The position numbers and the translations under genes are program-made. A model generated the notes under the pieces. The model saw only the letters and a program-made list of their open reading frames with translations. It was not told where the DNA came from and searched no databases. Shown here in pieces: positions 37,618 to 45,674 of a stretch of 64,000 nt of DNA (positions are counted from its first letter, which is position 1; each line of letters starts with the position of its first letter). Source of the stretch: Phyllobacterium sp. 628 (GTDB lineage: Bacteria; Pseudomonadota; Alphaproteobacteria; Rhizobiales; Rhizobiaceae); contig NZ_CP050301.1 in NCBI RefSeq assembly GCF_014189505.1, positions 3,045,501 through 3,109,500 of the forward strand. The letters are read 5' to 3'.

Positions 37618-38142
37618 CTAAATTTTTCTTAACCGGGCCATCGCCACGGCATCGACAAATCCGCCCTGTTTGAAGGCGTAATCCCGATGCAATCCTTCCC
37701 GCTCAAAGCCGAATTTTTCGTAGAGCCGGATTGCCGCTGCATTGTCGCAATAGACCGTCAATTCAATGCGCTTGATGTTCAGCCAATTGTCAGCGGCATC
37801 AATCAGGGCACGCAGCAAAGCCTTGCCTATGCCACGCCTGGTGAAATCATCATGCACACCAATGCCGAGATTTGCCGCATGGGCACGCCGTCCGTCGGAT
37901 CGGTGCAGACCGGCATGGCCGACAATCTGCTGGTTGATCTCGGCGACAATGCTTGTCGTGCCCGCACCCAGACTTTCAAGCCATTTGCGTGTCTGGTCGG
38001 CGCTGTGAAACGGCAACCGAAGCGTACCGGCGCGAAAGCCCGGCAGACTTGCCAGAGCGTTGATTTGCTCAAAATCGGCTACGCGTGCAGCTCGGATCGA
38101 AACTGCACTGAAATCGGGTGGGGATAAATTCTGGTCTGTCAT
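37618..38142 (-). CDS. GNAT family N-acetyltransferase
   Basis: 174 residues, YhhY/PhnO-like GNAT fold. VSIRAARVADFEQINALAS is the usual beta1-alpha1 region; the acetyl-CoA motif A is seen in LGIGVHDDFTRRGIGKALLRALIDAADNWL (R-R-G-I-G-K), and motif B in ELTVYCDNAAAIRLYEKFGFEREG. Acyl acceptor unknown. A perfect ten-base inverted repeat lies just upstream of its start. Confidence 0.9.
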   Translation of the reverse strand: MTDQNLSPPDFSAVSIRAARVADFEQINALASLPGFRAGTLRLPFHSADQTRKWLESLGAGTTSIVAEINQQIVGHAGLHRSDGRRAHAANLGIGVHDDFTRRGIGKALLRALIDAADNWLNIKRIELTVYCDNAAAIRLYEKFGFEREGLHRDYAFKQGGFVDAVAMARLRKI

Positions 38143-38464
38143 TTTGCTCTCCGTTGGTTGGAGGAGAGCATTGGTCAGACCCTGCTCGCCTCAATGGCAG
38201 GGTCTGGTGAATGATCGCGTCGACGTCAGCGCAATAGCTCTCCACCACCCCTGAAAAGGAGCATTGTGCAAAGCATCACGATGGTCGAACGGTTGATCAT
38301 GCGATTATCTTTCACCATGAGATCAGTGATTTCAAGGGGCTTGCTGAATCAAAACCTCATCCCGTTCAAAAAATTTGAGCATTGCGCCGGGTGAAATTCG
38401 TTTGCGCAGCCGGGTCTAATCAAAGATGCTCCGCTCATTCAAACTGCATGGATAAGGAACTGCA
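38143..38464. other. Divergent spacer between the GNAT and SDR genes, with a 10-bp hairpin
   Basis: About 320 bases without a gene. It holds a perfect stem CAGACCCTGC/GCAGGGTCTG (38176-38185 with 38197-38206), 34 bases upstream of the GNAT start. On neither strand is it followed by a T run, so it may be an operator or an mRNA 5' structure. AAGGAA precedes the SDR start. Confidence 0.5.
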
Positions 38465-39178
38465 ATGACCGATACCCCACACACACCTGTAGCAATCATC
38501 ACCGGCGGAGGACGCGGCATGGGCGCAGGCATAGCGCGCGAGCTGCACGCCAGAGGCTACAGACTGGGGCTGATGTCACCATCCGGCAGCGCCATCGAGC
38601 TTGCGGCTGAACTGGGTGCAATCGGTATCAAGGGCTCCGCCGGCGAGGCCAAAGATCTTGAAACACTGGTTGCCAAGACAGCGGAAGCCTACGGCCGCAT
38701 CGACGCCGTCGTCAATCATACCGGCCATCCCCCAAAGGGCGACCTCATCGATATCACCGATGAGAAATGGGCGACAGGCAATGATCTGATGGTGCTGAGC
38801 GTTGTGCGTATGGCACGCCTCGTCACGCCCTACATGATCAAGCAAGGCAAAGGCGCATGGGTGAATATCACCACGTTTGCGGCGTTTGAACCAAGCCTCG
38901 TCTTTCCTGTCTCCTGCGCTTATCGCGCTGCTGTGGGTGCCTATACCAAGCTCTATGCGGACCGCTACGCGGCCGACAACATTCGCATGAATGCGCTGCT
39001 TCCGGGCTTTATCGATAGTCTTGAGCATAAGCCAGGTACCGAGAGCGGCATCCCGATGAAGCGTCTTGGCACCATGAACGAGATCGCCAAAACGACAGCT
39101 TTTCTGCTTTCTGACGATGCGGGCTATATTACCGGCCAGAACATTCGCGCGGATGGCGGGGTGACCAGGCACATTTAA
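38465..39178 (+). CDS. SDR family oxidoreductase with degenerate active site
   Basis: 237 residues of the classical short-chain dehydrogenase fold. The NAD(P)-binding TGGGRGMGAGIARELHARGY is intact, NHTGHPPKG stands for the usual NNAG, and the C-terminal PGFIDSL and ITGQNIRADGGVTR are conserved. The catalytic YxxxK reads YRAAV, so Lys is replaced by Val, and the Ser region is VNITTFAAF. Similar SDRs with this YRAA form exist, so it may be a distinct subfamily with different chemistry or a non-catalytic role. Convergent with an ArsR-type regulator. Confidence 0.88.
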   Translation: MTDTPHTPVAIITGGGRGMGAGIARELHARGYRLGLMSPSGSAIELAAELGAIGIKGSAGEAKDLETLVAKTAEAYGRIDAVVNHTGHPPKGDLIDITDEKWATGNDLMVLSVVRMARLVTPYMIKQGKGAWVNITTFAAFEPSLVFPVSCAYRAAVGAYTKLYADRYAADNIRMNALLPGFIDSLEHKPGTESGIPMKRLGTMNEIAKTTAFLLSDDAGYITGQNIRADGGVTRHI

Positions 39179-39219
39179 ACGATTCTTGAGCAGCTATAGC
39201 TGGATGCTGCGTAACCATG

Positions 39220-39342
39220 GTGCGTGGTTCGACAAGCTCACCATGAGGGAGAGTGGTGCTATAAAGCTAATCGTAAAAATTGCAGAATCTAACTCCCTGC
39301 AATCCTCAATCCCCCTCATGGTGAGCTTGTCGAACCACGCAC
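39220..39342. repeat. R1 repeat, copy 3
   Basis: GTGCGTGGTTCGACAAGCTC, then ACCATGAGGGAGAGTGGTGC at the left; CCCCCTCATGGTGAGCTTGT and CGAACCACGCAC at the right. Its inner part (AGAGTGGTGCTATAAAGCTA) is very close to that of the copy split by the IS. It lies between the SDR gene and the convergent regulator gene. Confidence 0.9.
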
Positions 39343-39355
39343 TATGCTGGTGCTG

Positions 39356-40051
39356 CTACATCAAGTTGACACCCAAGGATTCACGCAAATGCCTTTGTCC
39401 ATTCGGTGTCACCAGCACTGCGCGGGAGCCTTCAACGCGCCTGATCCATCCCTTGTCAAAACAATGGGTGCACAACACAGCGCCGATGGCGCCTGCCAGA
39501 TGCGGGCGCCGCTCACTCCAATCGAGGCATGGGCGGCAAAGAATACGGCCCTTCTTTTGGGCAATCGAACCAACATCAATGCCTAGACGATCAAACAGCG
39601 ACAGACCTGCACCGGTCATCTCGCCCGCATCTTGACCGAGCTCGAGGTGACCGCCATCAACGAGTGCATCGGTGATGGAGACGCCAAGCCGTCCCGCCAG
39701 ATGGTCGTAGCATGTACGCCCTGCCCGCAAGGCAGCATCACGCGGCCCCGTCCGCACGGTCTTATTTGTCACCACAGGTGCGGCAACCTGCATGATGCTT
39801 TCAATCATCTGTGCCACAGCGGATGACGCGAGTCGGTGATAGCGATGCCGTCCCTGTTTTTCCACCTGCAGGAGCCCCGCTTCCGTCATCCGCATCAAAT
39901 GACTGCTGGCAGTCTGCGCTGTGATCCCGGCAAGCTGTGCCAGTTCACTGGCTGTCAGGGCACGCCCATCCATCAAACCGGTCAACATGCTGGCCCGGCC
40001 GGGATCTCCGGCGAGCGCAGCAATTTCCGCAAACTTTGCATTGTTCGACAT
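39356..40051 (-). CDS. ArsR-type winged-helix regulator with two C-terminal CxxC motifs
   Basis: 231 residues from the ATG at 40051. The N-terminal ArsR/SmtB-like helix-turn-helix reads ALTASELAQLAGITAQTASS and HLMRMTEAGLLQVEKQGRHR. The C-terminal domain has the conserved CLDWSERRPHLAGAIGAVL found in related regulators. In this protein two CxxC pairs (CRPC and CTHC) bracket that helix, a possible zinc or metal site; whether this is a family trait is not known to me. Convergent with the SDR gene. An upstream in-frame ATG at 40129 is less likely. Confidence 0.85.
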   Translation of the reverse strand: MSNNAKFAEIAALAGDPGRASMLTGLMDGRALTASELAQLAGITAQTASSHLMRMTEAGLLQVEKQGRHRYHRLASSAVAQMIESIMQVAAPVVTNKTVRTGPRDAALRAGRTCYDHLAGRLGVSITDALVDGGHLELGQDAGEMTGAGLSLFDRLGIDVGSIAQKKGRILCRPCLDWSERRPHLAGAIGAVLCTHCFDKGWIRRVEGSRAVLVTPNGQRHLRESLGVNLM

Positions 40052-40152
40052 GGCATTGTCCCGTGTTGTTACCGGACTCATATTGGCTCGACGATAACCG
40101 GAACGCTTCGAAAAGGCTCGAAGTATCAACTCAATGCCAAACAGCCACCAGT

Positions 40153-42741
40153 CTATTCGCTTTCCAGCATTTCCTTGACTGACGTTGCCAATTGCTTCAG
40201 CGAGAACGGTTTCGGCAGGAAGCCGAATTTGGCATCTTCCGGCAGGTTTCGTGCAAAAGCGTCTTCCGCATAACCGGACACGAAGATGAACTTGATATCC
40301 CCGTATTCCTTGCGCAATTCACGCAGCAGGGTCGGGCCATCCATTTCCGGCATGACCACGTCGGAAACGACGATGTCGACCTTGCCGTCCAGCTCTTTCA
40401 TGACCTCCAACGCTTCAACACCGCTTGAGGCCTCGTGCACCGTATAGCCACGCGATTGCAGAGCCCGGACACCGCCCATACGCACGGCATCTTCATCCTC
40501 GACAAGAAGCACCGTTGCGGTGCCGGAAAGATCGGTGGCCTTCTCGACCTTCTTTTCTTTCTTCGGGGCTTCTGCGACGACAACCTCGCCCGCTTCGTTG
40601 AGAACCGGAGCCTCGACATGGCGCGGCAGGAAGATGCGGAACGTTGTGCCCTTGCCCAGTTCGGATTCGCAATGGATCGAACCGCCAGTCTGTTTGATGA
40701 TACCGTAGACCATTGACAGGCCGAGACCGGTACCCTTGCCCACCTCCTTGGTGGTGAAGAACGGCTCGAAAATCTTCTCGATCACTTCGGGTGCCATGCC
40801 CGTGCCACTGTCCTGAACTTCAACAAGCACGTAATCACCAGGAATGAGATCACGGTAATTCAGGCTAGCGCTTTCGCTTTCGTTCATGTTGCGCGTGCGG
40901 ATGATCAGGTCGCCACCTTCCGGCATCGCATCGCGCGCATTCACGGTCAGATTGACCACAACTTGCTCGAATTGGCCCAAATCGGCGCGCACTGGCCACA
41001 AATCACGGCCATGTTCGATCTTAAGATTGACCTGCGTACCGGCAAGACGCGTCAGCAGCATACGCACATCGGCAATGACATCGGTCAGATCAAGCACTTC
41101 CGGCCGCAAGGTCTGGCGGCGCGAGAATGCCAGCAGCTGCCGCACCAGCGACGCCGCGCGGTTGGCGTTCTGCTTGATGTTCATAATGTCGGCAAAGGAC
41201 GGATCGGACGCGCGATGATTGGTCAGCAACAGATCCGAAGACATGATAATGGCCGTCAGAACATTGTTGAAATCGTGCGCAATACCACCGGCAAGTTGAC
41301 CAACCGCCTGCATTTTCTGGCTCTGCGCCATAGTGGCCTCAAGCGCCTTCTGCTCGGTGGTTTCGACGACCGAGACAATAGCAGCCTCTTCGGCGCCTTC
41401 TTCTGATCCCGCATCAAAAACCGGACTGATATAGAAACGCAGATGCCGTTCTTCATGTCCCGGAATGACCGTATCAACCGGCGAGATTTCAGCCTTGCCA
41501 GCAAAGGCGGCGGCTAGCGCCCGGTCAAAGGCCTCCCGGTCGCGTTCATGCACAACGGTTTCCAGCGGCGTGCGCCGGTCAATCGCATCACGATCAACCA
41601 CCGGCGAGAACAAGCCAAGGAAACGGGCATTGGTGCGCAGAATCTTGCCGGAGGCGTCAACGGCAGCAATCGCCATCGACGCGGAATTGAAGAAGCGCGT
41701 GAACCGCACTTCCGCGGCGCGCAGAGCAGCTGAATTGTCCTCACCCTCGGCACGGTTTAGGACTATTGTTCGTGTTGGGCCACGCTTGCCATCGCGCTGT
41801 GTCTGCACCCGATGGTAGAAGCGTACGGCAAGGCTCTGGCCGTTAGCCTTGGCAAGATCGAGATCAATCACCGTGTTGCGGCTTGTTCCGGGGTCGGTTT
41901 TCACCGCATTGATAAGTGACATGCCATTTCCAGCGACAATGTCGCGAACGGTCATGGAACCCGGCGTGAATTTAGTCAGATCAACGCCTAACCATTCCGC
42001 CAGCGTCGCATTGATATAAATGATGCGTCCGTCCGGATCGGCGGAGAAAAAACCCGCAGGAGCATGATCAAGATGATCGATCGCTTCCTGAATATCCTGA
42101 AAATACCGTTCCTGTTCGGCACGTTCAGCGGAAATATCGGCAATCTGCCAGGCAAAAACCGGTGCAGTCTGGCCGGGAATACCAGCCACTGCGCGTGCCT
42201 TGACGCGATACCACGTCGGAACGGGCTCACGTGCGGGATCAAGTGGCCGCGACAGCCGCAGCTCTTCTTGGCCCGGCACGCCATCCCTTACGGCATTGGC
42301 AAGACGGTAAATGGGATCGGACGCCGCACTCTCGTTTGACAGAATGTGCTCGATGGCACGCACATCGTTTGAATTGGTAACACCCGTCAGTTGGGCATAG
42401 GCGCGGTTGGCATAAACGATCCGCCCCTTCTGATCGGTAACAACGGTACCTTCGGGGTAGGTATCAACAAAAGCGCGCGTCAGTTCATCGCTGGTGCCGC
42501 GCGGGGTGAACTGAATGACATTGATAGCCGAGCCGAAGAGGTAGAATACCCCTGTCATCGCCAGTGTGCCGAGAAGCCCGAGAAGGAATTGTTGCCCTAA
42601 ATGGTCGCGATAGATGAAATAGAGGACAGAAACGCCCACCAGCAGAATACCAAGAATGATAAGCCGCAACGCAGCCTTGGCTGATTTCGTGTTGGCGATG
42701 ATCGGCTCTGGATAAAGATCGTTATTCGTCTCTTGAGACAT
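40153..42741 (-). CDS. cckA: Cell-cycle hybrid sensor histidine kinase CckA
   Basis: 862 residues from the ATG at 42741. Starts the CckA-ChpT-CtrA/CpdR phosphorelay that controls cell cycle and polar development in alphaproteobacteria. Two membrane helices ([20 protein letters not shown] and [19 protein letters not shown]), then PAS domains ([39 protein letters not shown]; a third at [20 protein letters not shown]). The HisKA H-box [14 protein letters not shown] has His near residue 489. The ATPase domain shows [14 protein letters not shown] and [17 protein letters not shown]. The C-terminal receiver has [14 protein letters not shown] with Asp near residue 792. The N-terminal extension from 42873 is rejected. 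Confidence 0.97.
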   Translation of the reverse strand: MSQETNNDLYPEPIIANTKSAKAALRLIILGILLVGVSVLYFIYRDHLGQQFLLGLLGTLAMTGVFYLFGSAINVIQFTPRGTSDELTRAFVDTYPEGTVVTDQKGRIVYANRAYAQLTGVTNSNDVRAIEHILSNESAASDPIYRLANAVRDGVPGQEELRLSRPLDPAREPVPTWYRVKARAVAGIPGQTAPVFAWQIADISAERAEQERYFQDIQEAIDHLDHAPAGFFSADPDGRIIYINATLAEWLGVDLTKFTPGSMTVRDIVAGNGMSLINAVKTDPGTSRNTVIDLDLAKANGQSLAVRFYHRVQTQRDGKRGPTRTIVLNRAEGEDNSAALRAAEVRFTRFFNSASMAIAAVDASGKILRTNARFLGLFSPVVDRDAIDRRTPLETVVHERDREAFDRALAAAFAGKAEISPVDTVIPGHEERHLRFYISPVFDAGSEEGAEEAAIVSVVETTEQKALEATMAQSQKMQAVGQLAGGIAHDFNNVLTAIIMSSDLLLTNHRASDPSFADIMNIKQNANRAASLVRQLLAFSRRQTLRPEVLDLTDVIADVRMLLTRLAGTQVNLKIEHGRDLWPVRADLGQFEQVVVNLTVNARDAMPEGGDLIIRTRNMNESESASLNYRDLIPGDYVLVEVQDSGTGMAPEVIEKIFEPFFTTKEVGKGTGLGLSMVYGIIKQTGGSIHCESELGKGTTFRIFLPRHVEAPVLNEAGEVVVAEAPKKEKKVEKATDLSGTATVLLVEDEDAVRMGGVRALQSRGYTVHEASSGVEALEVMKELDGKVDIVVSDVVMPEMDGPTLLRELRKEYGDIKFIFVSGYAEDAFARNLPEDAKFGFLPKPFSLKQLATSVKEMLESE

Positions 42742-43077
42742 GCGTCTCAAACCCCTTCTTTGCATCGCGGAGCCACCCGGGCAGGCCACCACATTTTGAA
42801 CCGGCTGCGATCTTGCGATCAACGCTGGTTCCGAATCGTTTGGATCATATCTTTGAAGCTGTATAAACCCCAACCTTCAACAAGCAGCTATTATTCCACG
42901 ATTTCGCGCAGCAAATACGGCCCGTGACGCCTCTATGTGAACCGGCTTCCGAAACACTGCGTATGCATCAGGGTTGCAGCAGGCAAAAGCTCGCACTAGT
43001 GTCGCACGAAATATCACTCCGGGGTCCATGTCGGGGGACGTGCGTTTTGGACCGGAGATTGTAAAGGAGAGTTCGTC
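42742..43077. other. Divergent control region between cckA and the FliO-like gene
   Basis: About 335 bases. No protein gene accepted here. AAGGAGAG precedes the FliO-like start by six bases. No convincing CtrA box (TTAA-N7-TTAA) was seen in this stretch. Confidence 0.4.
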
Positions 43078-44202
43078 ATGCATAACTGGCTGGTCGCTAT
43101 CGTCGGCGAAACCGCTGCCCCGATTGTCGGGTTCGTCCTTCTGTTTGCATTGGTTATTGTCCTGCTTCTGCTGGTCTTCGCCGTTCTCCGGCGCTTGACT
43201 GGCGGAACATTTGTGGCTGGTGGCCGCAACCGGCAGGTGCGCTTGTCCGTCACCGACGCAGCAGCGGTAGACAATCGCAGGCGTCTGGTTCTGGTACGCC
43301 GGGATGATGTGGAACATCTGATTATGATCGGCGGCCCGAGCGATCTGGTCATCGAGCAGAATATCCGCCAATTTGCCAAACCGCAGTCGCGGGTTGAGCC
43401 AACGGCAAACGCCGCTCCGGCAGAAGCCGAACCGAAGACTGACATCAAGCCGAGCGAACCGCTGCGCCCGCAGCCTACTGCACCGGCAGCACGGGTTGCC
43501 CCTCCGGTCGCGCCGACACCTGTCCAGCGCCCTGTAGCGCCTGCCCAACCAGCAGCTGCACCGCACATCCCCATTCGGTCCGCAGCACCTCAAGTCGCTA
43601 CATCCCAGCCGGCAATACCTGCGCGGGAAACTCAACAACAGGAACCGGCGCGTCCGGTCGCAGCAGCAACGCCGTTACCGCCCATTCCGCCGATGGCGCC
43701 CATACCGCCGGTCAACATTCCGGAGGCTGTGTCGACACCTGCTCCCGCAACGCTACCCGTTGAGGCACCAAGCCTCGGCGCGCCGCAGCGGGACAATGGC
43801 TGGGAGCGCACTGCCGCACCATCGTTTGGCTCGACACAGCGGCACGAGCCCACGCAGCGCAACGAACCGCGCATTGATGCGCTGCCGCATTTCGATGATG
43901 AAGCTCCCACAGTGACTACGGCAAGCGAAACCAGAGCTACAACGGCTGCCGCTTTCCCGTTTGCAGTACGAAACGAGAGTGTAAAACCCACCCACGACGA
44001 GTCGTCATTGGACATTCTCGGCCCGACAAAAGCCGAGGAACCGGAAATCAATCTGGCAGACATCGACTTTGATGCATTCGAAACTGACCTTGAGGGTGAG
44101 CTTCACATCGCGCCTGATGCGGAAGCGCGCAAGGATGCCGGTAGCATCGAGGACGAGATGGAGCGCCTACTCGGCGATCTTTCCAAACCGGAAAAACGCT
44201 GA
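43078..44202 (+). CDS. FliO-like membrane protein with long Pro/Ala-rich tail
   Basis: 374 residues. N-terminal membrane helix (PIVGFVLLFALVIVLLLLVFAV, residues 15-36), then a small soluble domain VRLSVTDAAAVDNRRRLVLV, RRDDVEHLIMIGGPSDLVIE that matches the FliO/MopB family of flagellar export proteins. A low-complexity tail follows, rich in Pro, Ala and Gln (about 125-270), ending in an acidic segment EPEINLADIDFDAFETDLEG. No flagellar gene is nearby, so FliO function should not be assumed; related proteins occur next to cckA/dksA in other Hyphomicrobiales. Possibly a general membrane-anchored partner protein. Confidence 0.75.
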   Translation: MHNWLVAIVGETAAPIVGFVLLFALVIVLLLLVFAVLRRLTGGTFVAGGRNRQVRLSVTDAAAVDNRRRLVLVRRDDVEHLIMIGGPSDLVIEQNIRQFAKPQSRVEPTANAAPAEAEPKTDIKPSEPLRPQPTAPAARVAPPVAPTPVQRPVAPAQPAAAPHIPIRSAAPQVATSQPAIPARETQQQEPARPVAAATPLPPIPPMAPIPPVNIPEAVSTPAPATLPVEAPSLGAPQRDNGWERTAAPSFGSTQRHEPTQRNEPRIDALPHFDDEAPTVTTASETRATTAAAFPFAVRNESVKPTHDESSLDILGPTKAEEPEINLADIDFDAFETDLEGELHIAPDAEARKDAGSIEDEMERLLGDLSKPEKR

Positions 44203-44217
44203 CTAAGTCCCAGATAA

Positions 44218-44248
44218 TAAAAAAGCCCGGACTATCCGGGCTTTTTTA
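44218..44248. terminator. Bidirectional terminator between the FliO-like gene and dksA
   Basis: Stem AAAAAAGCCCGGA/TCCGGGCTTTTTT with a three-base CTA loop between two convergent genes. A and T runs allow use from both sides. Confidence 0.93.
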
Positions 44249-44269
44249 TTGGTATCGAATGAGTTCGCA

Positions 44270-44686
44270 TTAATCGTCGCGATAAACTTTCTCGCGTCGC
44301 TCGTGACGTTCCTGCGCCTCAATCGAAAGTGTAGCAATCGGACGTGCGTCCAGCCGCTTCAGGCTGATCGGATCACCCGTCTCCTCGCAAAATCCGTAGG
44401 TTCCATCATCAATGCGCTGCAAGGCAGCATCAATTTTGGAGATCAGCTTGCGCTGGCGATCACGCGCCCGCAACTCGATAGCACGATCGGTTTCAGACGA
44501 CGCACGATCAGCGATATCTGGCAGGTTCGCATTTTCCTGCTGCAGGATTTCAAGCGTTTCGCGCGCCTCCCGCAGAATGTCATTTTTCCAGTTGATCAGT
44601 TTTTCACGAAAATAGGATTTCTGCCGATCACTCATGAAGGGCTCGTCATCCGTGGGCTTGTAGTCAAGATCGATAAGTTTATTCAT
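44270..44686 (-). CDS. dksA: RNA polymerase-binding transcription factor DksA
   Basis: 138 residues from the ATG at 44686 (44704 also possible). Binds the RNA polymerase secondary channel and works with ppGpp. The coiled-coil part has WKNDILREARETLEILQQEN and the acidic tip region LPDIADRASSETDRAIEL. The zinc-finger part reads YGFCEETGDPISLKRLDARP and IATLSIEAQERHE: only one of the four zinc Cys remains (C-E-E-T and S-I-E-A in place of CxxC). This one-Cys form is known from other alphaproteobacterial DksA proteins, so it is probably functional without zinc. Confidence 0.95.
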   Translation of the reverse strand: MNKLIDLDYKPTDDEPFMSDRQKSYFREKLINWKNDILREARETLEILQQENANLPDIADRASSETDRAIELRARDRQRKLISKIDAALQRIDDGTYGFCEETGDPISLKRLDARPIATLSIEAQERHERREKVYRDD

Positions 44687-45080
44687 CTTTGAATCACCCT
44701 GCACCTATGAGACGCGAGGAGGCCTATATAGGTCGTGTCACAAGGGCGCACAACTGCAAAACGACAAGGGTCATGCGGATTCGAACAAGGCAATTTTGCT
44801 CAAAAAATCGGCAAAAAATGTCATAAAGCCATTACATGAAAGGGTGAAAACACGATAATTGAGCCGAAATCGGGTTCAATTCGTGATTTAAGCTGCTTTG
44901 ATCCGGTTAGGTCGGGAAGGTATTGCCTGTCTGAAATGCAGGTCGCACAGAAATAGGACAGGCCGGTTTTGCACAATTTTTTGAGAATTGCGTCATTTGT
45001 CGCAGAGGTTTATCCATTATTTGTGTCCGCAAACGAACCATGACACCTTATCTGGCGTTGCCACAACTTGGAGTTTAGAG
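44687..45080. other. Long divergent spacer between dksA and the SixA-like gene
   Basis: Nearly 400 bases without a supportable protein gene. Start regions of both genes must lie here. The section 44890-44960 (GATCCGGTTAGGTCGGGAAG, then GTATTGCCTGTCTGAAATGC) is GC-richer than its surroundings, and a small RNA cannot be excluded, but no terminator marks one. Confidence 0.35.
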
Positions 45081-45596
45081 ATGAGCCAGGTCTATTTACT
45101 CCGACACGCCAAAGCAGTCTGGCCTTCCCCAGGTCAGAAAGACTTTGATCGACCTTTGGATTCTGTTGGCATTGAAGCGGCTAGTCTTCTTGGCGAAGAA
45201 ATGAAGCGTCTCGCTCTCAAGCCCGAGATTATTATTTGCTCGACTGCTGTACGGGCACGCCAAACGCTTGAACATATTAATCTCAAACCACCATTCATCC
45301 TCGAAGACCTGGAAAAGCTCTATTCCGGCAGTGCAGACAGCTATGTGACCGCAATCCGCATGGCGGGGCTCGAGCACGAAACAGCAAGCTCTGTCATGCT
45401 GGTGGGGCATAATCCGATGATGGAGGATGTGGCTATTGCTCTCGCCGGGCGCGGCAGCCCGCCTGCACATCCGACATTTGCAGCGGGTTTTCCAACATCC
45501 GGGCTCGCAGTGATCGAGTTCCCCTCACCTTTGGCCGAAATTCGCCCTGGTACAGGCATATTGTCGACGTTCCTTTCACCGTCCGAACACCTCTGA
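45081..45596 (+). CDS. SixA-type histidine phosphatase
   Basis: 171 residues from the ATG at 45081 (GGAG upstream). Histidine phosphatase superfamily: catalytic MSQVYLLRHAKAVWP (RHA at residues 8-10), DFDRPLDSVGIEAA, CSTAVRARQTLEHI, and the second His in VMLVGHNPMMEDVAIALAG. SixA dephosphorylates phosphohistidines on Hpt or PTS proteins; the target here is unknown, although phosphorelay genes (cckA, an Hpt-like gene) lie in the same window. Confidence 0.88.
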   Translation: MSQVYLLRHAKAVWPSPGQKDFDRPLDSVGIEAASLLGEEMKRLALKPEIIICSTAVRARQTLEHINLKPPFILEDLEKLYSGSADSYVTAIRMAGLEHETASSVMLVGHNPMMEDVAIALAGRGSPPAHPTFAAGFPTSGLAVIEFPSPLAEIRPGTGILSTFLSPSEHL

Positions 45597-45674
45597 AAAA
45601 AGCCAACTTCTTGTCGTTAGACGCGCCATGCCTATATCCGGCTGGTAACAGGGCGAAAGCACAGGGCAATTGAC

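Noticed and set aside
42877..43638. 253-codon frame on the minus strand opposite the FliO-like gene
   Set aside because: The plus-strand protein has a membrane helix, a family domain and a good ribosome site; the other is its shadow.
44880..44970. Possible small RNA in the dksA/SixA spacer
   Set aside because: No terminator or clear promoter pair; only a local base-composition change.
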